Assembly (NCBI GenBank): GCA_947044365.1 | Contig: OX345648.1 | Coordinates: forward strand, 3,538,096-3,602,095 | Reading direction: 5' to 3' | Length of the DNA stretch: 64,000 nt | Source: Petrosia ficiformis | Lineage: Eukaryota > Porifera > Demospongiae > Haplosclerida > Petrosiidae | Shown: positions 43,680 to 55,469 of the stretch, piece after piece | Layout: the number at the start of each line of letters is the position of its first letter | Position numbering within the stretch: position 1 is the stretch's first letter | The notes under the pieces: model-generated | Databases searched by the model: none | What the model was told of the DNA's origin: nothing | What the model saw: the letters and a program-made list of their open reading frames with translations, nothing else | Program-made: the position numbers and the translations under genes

Positions 43680-45083
43680 CATTATATTTAATTAATTTTC
43701 TTATAATCACACTTTCTGTTTATTTGCTGTGCAATAAATATATTAATCTCAGCATTAAATTTCACATGGAAAAATATGCAGGATCGAAATTTGAGAATAA
43801 TTACATTTTAATAAATTGCACATCCTCTTCACAAGTCACGATAAACTATAGACATCCTCAGTCCATTTATATAGTGCAATTAAATTTTAAAAATTAAATA
43901 TCATGTGCTACATATAATTATGTATAAGAATAATGTTCATTTTCTTGGTTAAGAATTGACATGTGAATTTAGAAATAGTTAAAGTAACTTGATCAAATTT
44001 TGCTTATACATCATAAACACTATCTAATTGTTACATATGTAATGTAATTAATAGTTGCAATAGCTTCATCCTCAATCCTCCATGATATACGTAATAAGTA
44101 ATGTGGTGTAATATTGTGCAAGAATTGTTTATCTCTACTCCATCACACTAATTAGAATAAATCAAGTTTACAATAGCATACAAAGATATCAAAACCGAAA
44201 ATGTACAAAAACAGATTGGGCTGGAATGTGGAATGGTTGACACAGAGATTAGCACTACTTCTTGTGGCAAAGCTATAAGTGAAATAGAAAATAGGCAGCG
44301 TCATTTGTAGGCGAAAGAGAATGATAATTAATTGATAAATAATGATATAATTATATTAATGTCTGACCTTCAATGATGATCAAGCCTCATATAGCAATCT
44401 ACATAAAATATTCACAAATCATATACCATTCAGAAAAAAACAATGGAAACAAGATTAATAAAAGCATTTTCAATAAAAATGGAGGAAGATGTAGGGACAT
44501 CAAAACCCAAAAAGCATGCGAACAAGGTTGGGAGGTTAACGTAGGACCTAAAATTAAACAAAACAACTTCCATATAACCCTACATAAGTACAGCTCTTTG
44601 TATTTTGCTTTATAGCAGTGTAAGTACTTATGTAGGGTTATATGGAAGTGGTTTGTAACACCTAGACCCTATCTGAAACATTTGATCTCAGGTGACATTT
44701 GTGACTGTCACTTTGTGTCAAAATAAATATGTTACAAAACACGTCAAACACACAAGAGCGAAGGCATTTTCTTGCTCCATTACAACAAACAGCACATTTA
44801 CAATTACAACTCAAGGTGCAGAGGTGGTACTGAAATTCACAATTGTACCACAATGCATTAGCATAGTAAAGTACAATAAAGATTAAACATCTTGTTAACT
44901 AGCACCATACAGAAGGTCAAAGTATGAACTTGAGATCATTCCTTAGCAACAGTACACCCACAAAGGATGCATCATCACTACCATTAATGGAACATTGCAA
45001 GTATAAAGGTGGCATCTCCAGTATCACACACATAGGTGACACAAGTGTGTACTCAAGGTTGGACACAGAAGCAGTGACTAGGA
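43680..45083. other. Intergenic region with foldback MITE
   Basis: Apart from a family-A-like foldback at about 44453-44660 I see no gene. Two short ORFs (44692-44886, 44924-45142) have no recognisable domain and the second overlaps a signal-peptide exon in another frame. Confidence 0.5.
44453..44660. mobile_element. Foldback MITE, family A-like copy 3
   Basis: Contains GATGTAGGGACATCAAAACC near the left, as in the other copies. ACTTCCATATAACCCTACAT at 44569 pairs with ATGTAGGGTTATATGGAAGT at 44632, a near-perfect hairpin. Confidence 0.65.
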
Positions 45084-47516
45084 ATGGGAATACTGTTGGT
45101 TTCATTTGCTGTGATCTTGCAGCTGTTTACAATCACAGGTAAGTCACTCAAAGAGTATATGTGACACACATGATTTTGAGCAATGTCCTTAATCTGAAGT
45201 TTTGCTATTCAGACAGGAATTAGTGAATGTAATGTGGTGAATAGGTGCAAAGATCTATCGTAGCTATATACACTATATAATTTTCAATCATTTGCTGTGC
45301 AAACAGTTAGCATTTGACCACATGATCCTTTTCATAGATACTATGGGATTTTTTTGGTGCTAATGCTTGCTATTTAGGTATTTTGTACAGAAAAATTGTA
45401 GAGTTCCAGTAAAACCATTAAGATTCCTAGGTACGTGCCAAACAGTTTGGAATCCCTTACAAAATGGGTAAATAGTGTGTGTTAGAAGGCACCAAAACTA
45501 GATGCCATTACAAATAAGAACATGAAATCATGTATGATATGATAAATGCATCATTTCACTGATACAGTAACTGGAATTAGAATCTGTCCTAATGTGTATG
45601 AGCTTGAGGCTTGTGAACAAGCAGTAGCCCAGAAGAAACAAGAGCTCCTTTATGCACGAACCACAGTAGTCAATATCAATCGAGTTGATATTGATATAGG
45701 GCATTCATGGTCATATACTAATTCAACGTACAATCTTTCAGTAGTTGTTGTGAAGATCGAAAATCACTTGGGTGAGAATTAATATTCTATGTATGCGGAT
45801 TCCGATAAATATTGTTTGATAAATGTAGTGATAAGTTGAAGTATTTTAGTATGGGTTATAGTCTTTGCATCATGTACAAACCTCAGTCCAGGTATAAACA
45901 GATGCTTCCCTGTAGGTTAACTCAGGGCCTAAAATTTGTACCTGACAAGTAACAATTAATTATTCATAACCGTATTTTAATTAAATTCCATCTTTATAGC
46001 AAATTATTATTACTATCAAGTTATTATTTTTTAGAGTATTAATCTAGCTATATATATAGTAAACTGGAGCCGGCAAAAAAAACTTTAGCAACTAACCATA
46101 TGTGTAATCCTAGAGACACACAGCTACGTAATCCATAATTTAGGCCCTGAGTTAATTTGCCTGCTGTTGAAGAAGAAGCTCCTCACATGCTTCCACAGTA
46201 TAATGAAACCCTTACTGTATAAAACAAATGATATATACATAAATCACATCATATTACTTATGTAGTAAAATAACTGCCCAAAATAAAGATGTGCACTGAT
46301 GACTAGCTAAGTTTTCAACCTACATGCTCATAATTTACTTGCATCAAATTATTACTGTAGATGTAGGATGTGCTACATGCACAGAAAAGTTAACAGAGAT
46401 TCAGAAAGTCGTAAATCAGTTCATGGATCTTAAAACAGATGAAATGACTACCTTTCAGCAATGTCCAACTAGTGACGATATACAAAACTGTCAAAACATC
46501 TTGGAAGGACTAACTGAGGAGCTACTTCACGTAAGAAATGCATCAATTTCTGTCCAAAATGTTAGTGTTGAGATCGGAAGAACATGGAGCTATAGGCAGT
46601 CAGTATTCAACCAGAGCTATACCACAGTGGAGATTGTCAATAAAGGTGTGAAACAAGAAATGCATTTACAATTAGAGATTAATTATTCACACAAATGACA
46701 ATTAAAAAATGGTTGTTGCTCTTGAGCTCACTGAGCTTTCAAACACTCATCTTGCAGATTTCTTACAGCTTGATGCATTCCCACAATTTTTATAGTTTAG
46801 CATTGTAAGTACCTTAAAAATACAGAGTTAAGTAAATAACTGCACAAAAGCCAAATGAAATAATAAAATATCAATTGTAAATTGATTACAATATTCAACA
46901 GTATTACTACATACACCTTTGATCAGTTCAATGCTGCAACATAATTATATACATGCACATATATACTGAACATGTATACAACTTTCAAGTGATACTCATT
47001 ACCAGGACCTTATGAGCCCGCTCATAAGCTCCTGTCATTACTAACATGTACAACCACTGAAACCCACTCATAGATGTCACTCATTATTTTTGGATGGAAA
47101 CTATATGTAATATTCAAAGGTAGTTATCTCTATTTTTGTTCAGGTAATGCATGTAAAAGATGTGCAAAAGGAATGGAAAGTCTGCTTGAGAAATTGCAAA
47201 TGGCTAAACGTCAGCGTCCAGCTACAGATACAACAGATATTTGTACCACTTTTCAGTATTAACCAACATCATGCAATGATGTTAGTAACTTCAATCCTAA
47301 AAGTCCCTCTGGCTATTACTGGCTCCGTTCCAAGAATGGAAATGTGACTCAGGTGCATTGCTTGTTTGGTGAACCTACTGAAAGTAATCCTGCAATATCA
47401 TGCAAAGAGATAAAGGAGCAGTACCCAACTAGTCACTCAAGCTATTACTGGCTTCGTAATCCTGAAGGAAAAGCAGTACAAGCTTTCTGTGATATAGGAA
47501 CTAATAAAAAGGAATA
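45084..47516 (+). CDS. Secreted Cys-motif/coiled protein; fibrinogen-like units lie behind an in-frame stop
   Basis: Four exons keep phase 1 at every junction: 45084-45138, 45568-45771, 46361-46645 and 47144 onward. Exon 1 is a clean signal peptide (MGILLVSFAVILQLFTIT). Exons 2-3 code for related modules (VVNINRVDIDIGHSWSYTNS and ASISVQNVSVEIGRTWSYRQ) with many NxS/T sites. Exons 3 and 4 start with CATCTEKLTEIQKV and CKRCAKGMESLLEKL, a C-x2-C plus helix repeat. A TAA at 47260-47262 gives a 220-residue product. In the same frame after it, up to TAA at 47516, two units look like the start of fibrinogen-like domains: CNDVSNFNPKSPSGYYWLRS to VHC, and CKEIKEQYPTSHSSYYWLRN to FCDI. Either the gene was recently truncated or the stop is a sequence error. 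An extracellular adhesion or recognition role is inferred. Confidence 0.65.
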
Positions 47517-48202
47517 ACTGTGTATTTCTATTTGAACACACACAATTCACATTTGTACAGTTTGTACATGTGTAGTACTGAATTCCCACCTACAAGTGTA
47601 TGGAAGTTTATACTAAATGTTTTCATAAATATGATTACAATTTACAATGTACATTTACATCTTTTTTTCAAACTGCCACTATTAACAAAGGCTTGAAAAT
47701 AATCTATTAGTATCTATGGCTTTCCCAGAAGGTCTTCAACCTAAATATGAATTCTAAGTGATAGCTAGGGATGTATGTGTTGCCCTGCAGTGCAAAAATA
47801 GAATACAGTTACAAGTGTTATTATAATATAATTAGTCATACAGGTTGTTATGATTGCATGACATACCTTTACCAAATATCATGTCTATAATATCTCATAT
47901 TAGATGAACAAAGAAGGTTTGGAAACCTAAAACGATTTAATTAAAATATTTATTCTGCTTCTTTGTACATCTATTATATAGGATAAGGAAATTGCAATTG
48001 CAATTATTGAATTACAATTAGTACAAGTACATGTATGTCACCATAACAACCTATACATATGTAACCAAATTAAATGACATTTTCCACTATTCCTCGCAAT
48101 ACATGTGATATATATACATGTAATCATAATCCAATAATATTTCCTTATCATGTCTAATAGATGTACAAAAAAGCACACAAATATTTTAATGAAATCATTG
48201 TA
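47517..48202. other. Intergenic region with one arm of an inverted repeat
   Basis: Nothing coding was seen. About 47873-47930 (ATATCTCATATTAGATGAAC, then AAGAAGGTTTGGAAA) is the inverse of 48203-48260 at the 3' edge of the receptor pseudogene, leaving about 270 bp between the arms. Confidence 0.55.
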
Positions 48203-48239
48203 GATTTCCAAACCTTCTTTGTGCATCTAATATGAGATA

Positions 48240-50727
48240 TTAGGTATGATACTTGATTTAGATATGGTTCTGTTATTGATACATCTCCTTTCAGTTGACC
48301 ATACAATGTTATGAATTCCAACAGAAGAAGATCAATGATTATAACACACTCAAATATATTAACCCATTTGCCTCTGTATGGTTTATAATACACCTGGATG
48401 AATGTGAATGGAGCTAGGAACACAAGATGAAGGAGTAATAGAAGACTGGGATTGTTACCTATGAACATACAAGTAGCCAGAGTCGAGCTCCAAACCACCA
48501 ACCCCAACCATCTCTATAGCGACCTTGATAAGCATCAATCAGGTTACATCTTTTTTTTACCCACCTTGACCTCCGAGCCAAAAGAGAACCACATGTGGTC
48601 CACAATAGGAATGGTAGCAGATAGAATAATATGGTGATGATAGCTGTAATGAATAATGCAACATGTCCACTGTTCCTCCAGTATGGTATATTACCATCAA
48701 CATACCATGCTGTAAACTCTCCATGTGGTGTCAGTATATTGACTGAAATAAAAATGTCAATGACATTAAGTAGCAGTTTAGCAAATGATAAATAAAACAA
48801 AGTGGCCATTACCTGAATTGAAGAATAAGTAGTTAAGTTAACAATGAAACCAGAGTGTTTGCTTATTATAACTAACATCAAAACTATAAGCCATAAATAT
48901 ACAGGAAAGATGAATTGTAGAGCTGTCTTAATCAGTGCAGTAAGTCCATTGTATAAACATACACTAAATCCTAGTTCAAGATTCAGTATATAGTGAGAAG
49001 ATGATATTAAGAATAACCCCATATGTGTGTGTATGTAAGACAACTGTCCTCAAACTAACTTCAGTCATGTTGACATAAAAGATAATACCACCAAATAACT
49101 GACTAGAGATTGTCATACGAAGACAGAACAGAACAGTTACTAACACAATTCCTGATACAGCAAATAGCAGTATCATTAAGAGACAGAGATTTGAGTTACA
49201 GATCTGACACTCATCAGGACCCAATACTAATGAATATCCATCCTCACATAATACTCCAGTCCTGTGATGTTGACAGAGAGAGTCTTGTTCAGTCATATTA
49301 ACCTAAGTGATTCCTAGTTTACAGTAACCAGTTGGACCAACAGGAGCAAAACCAAATGTTTTATTAACATTATTACAAGATGGATAGAGAATAAATATGT
49401 CTTGACTTACTGATACAACTCCTAGCCATGTTGTATTTGGTATTGTAATACTAGTAGTATCAATATTACAGTAGTTAATGATTTTGTGAGTCATTAAAAG
49501 TTCATCACACACATTCTCTCTGCATAGGTCTAATGACAGTAAAAATCCTATTGGACAAATTAATTCTTTAACATCAATTGTCACTGACAATTGGTACTCA
49601 TGTTCTCTCTACACAGACATAAGGTAATTGGCGGTGAAGACAGAATTGCATATAAATGTAGATGATTGGAAAAGATGATTACGTAGAAATGTGATGTTTG
49701 ATAAAGCCTGAATTTTTAAGAGTGATCTCTTTGTCAAAAAGAAACATGTTCCAGTTTTTGTTCTGTTTCTATAAAATATCACATTACTACTGACTGTTAT
49801 GTAAGTTTTGGTAGCAACTATAACAGATCCATAATTATGAATAAAAGAACCTCCTTTCACAAAAACTGATAGATTACCAACAAACTCTATTATTGATTTT
49901 GTATAAATACTAATTGCATTGAATTTCAGTTCTTTCTCTTCTTTGCCATTATGATTGGATTACCTGCACTAGCTGATGTGTAATGGTTGATGTTATGTTT
50001 TAGAGTAAGTTTCTGTAGTAGCAATATACTAGTATTACTATATAGAATACCTGTACTGATGTGTGTGCCTGTGAGCATAAAGAATAGTCCACTTCCTGAG
50101 CAAATGATATCTTGTCGGTCATGTTCCTCACTTGAACAGTTAAATGAGTTTGATACCGATAAGTTAGTCATATGAACTCTCCCATATACATTGACTACAA
50201 TCATAGCATAACCAAAATACCCTCCATCAACTGTCAGATTAGAGAGTGTGATATCATAATTTTGGCTAATGAGCAGTCTGACCCATTGGGAAGTAGACAC
50301 ACGACTGATTAATAGAAGAGACAGCAGTAGGAGTTATTATTCCTCCACAGTGTTCAATATGGAGGTTACGTAAGGTGAGTCTTGTTGTGTTTATGAAGCC
50401 AAATCCTCTGGTAGGTTGAGTTTCACCATAACAAATGATGTGAGCAGAATCAGAAGTGTCATCATTTGTAGTGATTACAATATTCATGAGATGTTCAAGA
50501 AGACATAAAGGACCAGAAGTGATGGTGTGGACTGAAGAGGAGAGGAAAAGATTCATGCCAGATGTTAGATAATGAGAACCATTTTCACACAAGTAGTACT
50601 GAAGGGATCCATGACTACTTGCATTGTGAATATTACTACCAGGAATAAATATGGTAGAATTCTCCACAGCCAAGTTTAAACTGATTGACACAAGAAGCCG
50701 CCACAGTATGATGTATGTTACCTTCAT
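48240..50727 (-). pseudogene. Decayed large cell-surface receptor (beta-helix-like ectodomain, multi-TM C-terminus), copy 1
   Basis: The N-terminal frame starts MKVTYIILWRLLVSISLNLA (signal peptide). It is followed by repeats typical of right-handed beta-helix ectodomains (INTTRLTLRNLHIEHCGG, ISQNYDITLSNLTVDGGYFG, VHMTNLSVSNS), a CPIGFLLSLDLC Cys module, HRTGVLCEDGYSLVLGPDECQIC, then several TM helices (LCLLMILLFAVSGIVLVTVL; LGFSVCLYNGLTALIKTALQ; FTFIQVYYKPYRGKWVNIFE). I know this overall layout from large uncharacterised sponge and cnidarian proteins. Lesions: frame changes near 50280, 49930, 49600 and 49040, and a TAG at the GIT-VNMTEQ point near 49303. Some frame changes could hide short introns, but the in-frame stop and the change inside a repeat argue for decay. 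The function of the family is unknown. Confidence 0.7.
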
Positions 50728-50766
50728 TATAGCTACAAATACATTTGAATGACAGTCAAAACACAT

Positions 50767-52615
50767 CTATATGGATTATATTGCACTTTTGTTGATGTTT
50801 CACTGTTTATTATACTTTTTATGTGCAATGTGTAGGTTTGTTGTAAACTTGTCTATATAATTATGGTGTGTGAAATATTACAATAAATAATTATACTTTT
50901 TACTGTTACCATTTTACAAGCAAGATTGCTTTCAGAAAAAAAACTAATTGTAAAATTAATGATAGATAGATCAATAATTATTATTATTATAGTACAGCAG
51001 ATTATCATTTTATCGGAATAAGAGGGGAATTTTTAAACTTAATCCATCCTATATCAATTACAAACTTGCCACTTGATATTTATTTTATTTTGCTAGACAC
51101 AAATTAGCTTAAGATAGATATGCATTCACATTTTGATGATAAGGGAATAAACCTAATTGTCTGAATCTTATATATGTAAGTATGTATGCACATACACACT
51201 CATGTGTCTGTGTACATAATATGTACATACTTATAATATTATGTATGTATTTGCTACATAAATATGCATGTATGTTAGTGTTGTTTTAGTTAACTATGAT
51301 TATAACTAAAACCCCTTTTACTATTAAAGCCTAAAATTGTTTTAGTTTATCAACTATAACTAAAAGTGCTCATTACTGTCATACTAAAACAACACTAGTG
51401 TATATATTATATTATGAAAACATTCATGCATACATGCATATGCAGGTATGTCATTGTCAGTTAAGTTATGTATAGTAGGAATGCTACAAACAGGTATAAT
51501 ACCACTACCAATACTTTCATGTGGAAGTCTATGATAAGAACATTCTTTATTGGGAGATACCACAACTCCTTGATATGTTGATGAAAAACACTGGAGATAC
51601 CACATCATTTTGCATATAGGCTGTTGTTGCTCCATTGTTGCATGATTACATACAAACTGTTTATATAAACCAAACATTCATTTTCAGAATAAAATTATTG
51701 TTCTATATACGTGTACATTATTCTGTATGTAGCTCTGAGACATATCTAGCTTCTCTTCTATAATAAGCTTATAGTATCTGAAACTGATAGTGACTTGAAT
51801 GTGTGTTTCTAAACTGCCTATTGAAAAAAAATTAATGTTGTAAGTATAATTATGACGATACTTGCAAAACATAATTTCAAGTACATTCACATTGGGTTGG
51901 CACCTAACTAAATGATAACATGAACGTACTTTAGTTATGTAATGAAAAAGACCTTACCACAAACTTAATTAAACGGAACAGTAGCTAGTATAAAATTATA
52001 TGTGTAGTTAATAATGACTCAATAAATAGAAGCTGATAATAACTGCATATTGATCAGCACCAGTAATTTATTGAAAAGTCCTGAATGAATGCAAATTCAA
52101 TCGTAAGTTATTTTAAAACTTCCCCTTTGTGTAATTCACTGGATGCAAGATGATCCCATTATACATCAATTCTTGATATAAATGATCACTATAGCTTATA
52201 ACACGCTATAATTATGATTGTTACAACAACTATATATTATCAAGACATCTATGTATGAACAACAGAAACAGTATATATCACAATTATGTATAATGTCAAA
52301 CCCCATGTAAGTGTAGATCACATGGGGTTCAACACATTTGGACTCCTTCCTGTAATCGTATTTGTGTAAATGCTCAATCTACTAGTTTTTGAGTCTATAA
52401 AGAATAGACTACATCTAGTTGCTGTGGTCTAAGTATGCCTAAACAATACCTCAACAGGCAAACAAAATGATTACAGTAACCCTCAGTCCACCTACACAGG
52501 TTATAATTATAATTTTCCTCATGCAGTCAGTGGTGTATATCCATTATTATAGTTTTTCATTAGTACATTTTTAAAGATCTGTAACAATAAAAATGATTAA
52601 TATAATTACAACAAT
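50767..52615. other. Intergenic, AT-rich, with hAT-like MITE
   Basis: About 51290-51405 has inverted ends TAGTGTTGTTTTAGT and ACTAAAACAACACTA, flanked by ATGTATGT / GTGTATAT (6 of 8). The interior carries the AACTAAAA motif cluster shared with 2.2, 28.9 and 60.9 kb. No coding region recognised; the short ORFs at 51384-51890 are unsupported. Confidence 0.5.
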
Positions 52616-52783
52616 TTATTGATGGTGACATGACTGATCAGATTTTTCTGATAATTTTTTTGCTGCAATAACATGTTTTATTTCTTCAGTATCAAGTGTT
52701 TCATATTTCAGTAATGCTTCAGCTAATATCTTGTGTTCCACTGAATGTGATTTGAGTATCTGATATGCTCTCTCACAAGCTTT
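52616..52783 (-). pseudogene. YME1L1: Orphan last exon of a YME1L/FtsH-type i-AAA metalloprotease
   Basis: The minus strand gives an intact acceptor (ATTTTATATAG) at 52784, then KACERAYQILKSHSVEHKIL followed by AEALLKYETLDTEEIKHVI and TAA at 52616-52618. This matches the C-terminal helix of YME1L (human ends with AKEHKNLAEALLTYETLDAKEI), a mitochondrial inner-membrane ATP-dependent protease. No AAA or HEXGH exon is visible upstream within 700 bp, where the receptor pseudogene begins. It may be a stranded exon of a duplicated gene, or the true last exon of a gene whose other exons lie past this window, which would then span the intervening genes. Confidence 0.75.
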
Positions 52784-53517
52784 CTATATAAAAATGTAAA
52801 ATTGAAAATTAGTATCTGGAACCCTCTTCTTGGGAACCTTTATTAGAAATCCAGTGAATGCAAAGGTACAGGATAGTTCTAACCCTTTTGAACCTCAATT
52901 AATTGAAATGTTCATCATAAACTCAGTCAGTACAGGATAATCCTTCTAAGAGTTGTGTTAAATCAAAATGACTCATTGAGTCACTGTGCTATATATCAAA
53001 AATACAGGGTAGTGTCTTAAACCCTTCTTGAAATTCTAGGACCCTTTCATTTCGTAGTTTTCCAGACATTTGTGAACACGCACACAGATAGACAGTTAAG
53101 ACACACGTACCCTTCCACCTACACTTCACAGCGAGGGTAATAATATAATGGTTGGTAGGTAATGTTTACATGTAGCAATCTATTACTGGCTAGTATATAA
53201 CATATTTGCCAGAACAAAGAATCCTAACATAGAATGGTATGTGTGTTTATAAGTCAAGATTTAATTAGGGACTCTTGTCTGCAAATCGTGTTCTATAGGT
53301 AAATTGCGTGGAACGTTAATACTATCCAAGTATGCTCTCAAAAGGAACCAAATAAAATATTATGTAATCAAAACATTTTCTACTTGACAAGGAAGAGTAT
53401 TAAGCTACAGAAATTATTATTATTATTATAATTGCTACAAAATTAATTCGAAAATTAATAGCTATGCTACAGTTTTGAGGTTGAAATATCAAACACAATT
53501 TGTTGAAAAATGTAAAC
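52784..53517. other. Intergenic region
   Basis: No gene or clear element was seen. Short ATT repeats near 53413. Confidence 0.5.
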
Positions 53518-55469
53518 TTAGTCAGCAAGTATCAGTAAAGCTTGTCTCATTTCATCATACTCCTCTTCATCTTCTTCGTCTATATGTCTCTCTGTAGAGT
53601 GACGTGATTATCTATAATCACAAAACTGAGTATTACATTCCTTGATTTTAAACTTACCCAAACATTTTGATGATATAGTAATCACCAGTATACCAAATGC
53701 CACTGATGTCAATGAAGCAGTAATATATGACACAGTTTGTGATGTGTGACTCTTTACTGGTACACATAGCAAAGCAATGATAATCTGTACTATAACTACA
53801 AAGAGACAGAATGAATCCACCCTGTTTAAACCATTATGCCTAAAAGGTTTAACGTAGGTTTGTAAGAGTGCCAGAGGGATCACAATTATCACTTGAAGAA
53901 ACAACATTAAAGAAACATCAACCCCTCTCAGTACTGTGAACACAATATATATGTACACAACAACTAACATTCTCACACCAAACCAATATCCAAGTGTATG
54001 TTTACATGGTCCATGAAATGATTCTAAGAAGGATCGAAAGTGATGTAAGCGTTTCCATCACAAGAAATAGTTCCCAAAAGTGACAATTAGTATATACGGA
54101 AGTATGAATAAGACTAGTGTCACTATAGCAATTGAGAAAAGTGTGATGTGTTCCTTATCTTGTAAGTAGACAACACTACCATCTCCATACTATACGGTGA
54201 TAATGTCATTATTTCCTGTTTTAACATGAGCATATACTAATATATCAATACTGGTGATGAGGAGTTTTGAAAACGAAAGATGGATGAGTGTGGCCAACAC
54301 TTGCACTGATGATGCTGCTGTCTGATTTGAGACACGAGTACTGGAAATATAAACTTTAGTCCTGTCTTTATTGCTGTTGTCATTCCATCATAAAAGCACA
54401 ATGGAAATCCAAGGTTGAGATTCAGGAGTGATACAAAGATTCTCATTCCTGATATAAACACATTATCACCATCAAGATAGTCAATAGTAGAAACAGCGAT
54501 AATATTATTTGTAAGTATAATACTAGCATGTGGTCCTTCTGATAATGTGAGTCTAAAAAAGAGTGAAACAGTCACAAGTATCACTCCAATGACAGCATAA
54601 CCTACTAAGGTTAGAAGCCATAGGTTAGCACAATGTCTGCACTCAGTAGTGCCAAATATAATGCTAAATATATTTATGCATTGTCCACAAAGAACTCCAG
54701 TTTTACCATCAATACATATAGAATGATCTATATCTGATACATTAATGGCTATTGTAGTCGATCTACAGTTACCAGATGGACATATGTCAGTAAATCCAAG
54801 TGTGGAATTGTTTATTCTACCAAGCCATGATTCAATTGGTCGAGTAATAAGCAATGTACTTATGTTACACTCAGCATTTTTAATTACTTTAGTAATGAAA
54901 TGATCACACTCACAAATTCCATTGTTAGATAACTGGAATCCAATTGGACAAGGATATACATAAATATGAGCTGACAAGCTTGGTTGATTTCCTGGTATAG
55001 CCAGTTGCAAATACCCTTGCTTTGCTTGGTTTGTTTCACTAGTACTGTGTATATTGTATGTTACTTTGCTACATCTAAGTCCAGAAAGGATAACAAGTCT
55101 TGACCATCCTTCAAAGTTAACACATCTTGTGATAAATGAGGACCATAGTAGTGGTAGGGAGTAACTGAAGCACTAACTGGTGAGTATACTATTAAACACA
55201 TCGCATCTACTGCTACTATGCTGAGTGTAATAGATTTACCAGGGTATGTGTCAATGACTTGAATTGGTGTTTCTGAACTTGTACAATGTAGTTGAATTTT
55301 ATCATCATTTACATTTGATTTGCTGCATATTTCAACAGGTTCTGAAGATATATGTTGTAAACCATTATCTGTTAGAATAGGTTCAAATGTGGCATTTAAC
55401 AATACTCTGATATCAAGATCAGTAGAGTAATACTGGGTACAGTTGTATATTAATGCAGCATACTATTTC
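53518..55469 (-). pseudogene. Decayed receptor of the same family, copy 2, truncated 5' by the duplication junction
   Basis: In minus-strand order: ectodomain tail NAALIYNCTQYYSTDLDIRV at the junction, then CPIGFQLSNNGICECD, DGKTGVLCGQCINIFSIIFG, TECRHCANLWLLTLVGYAVI and further TM helices (LNLGFPLCFYDGMTTAIKTG). After KFIFPVL a deletion removes the next TM and shifts frame. The sequence continues as VLATLIHLSFSKLLITSIDI, stops at a TAG near 54202, then continues through RMLVVVYIYIVFTVLRGVDV to a GTAAGT donor at 53657. A last exon, 53591-53518, codes for an acidic cytoplasmic tail (RHIDEEDEEEYDEMRQALLI). It is clearer than copy 1 in the Cys-TM part but dead. The first part of the ectodomain is missing because duplicated TRIM-NHL sequence starts at 55470. 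Confidence 0.75.

Noticed and set aside
44924..45142. 72-codon ORF ending at a good splice donor
   Set aside because: Its phase does not fit the next exon, while a shifted frame gives a clear signal peptide that does fit.
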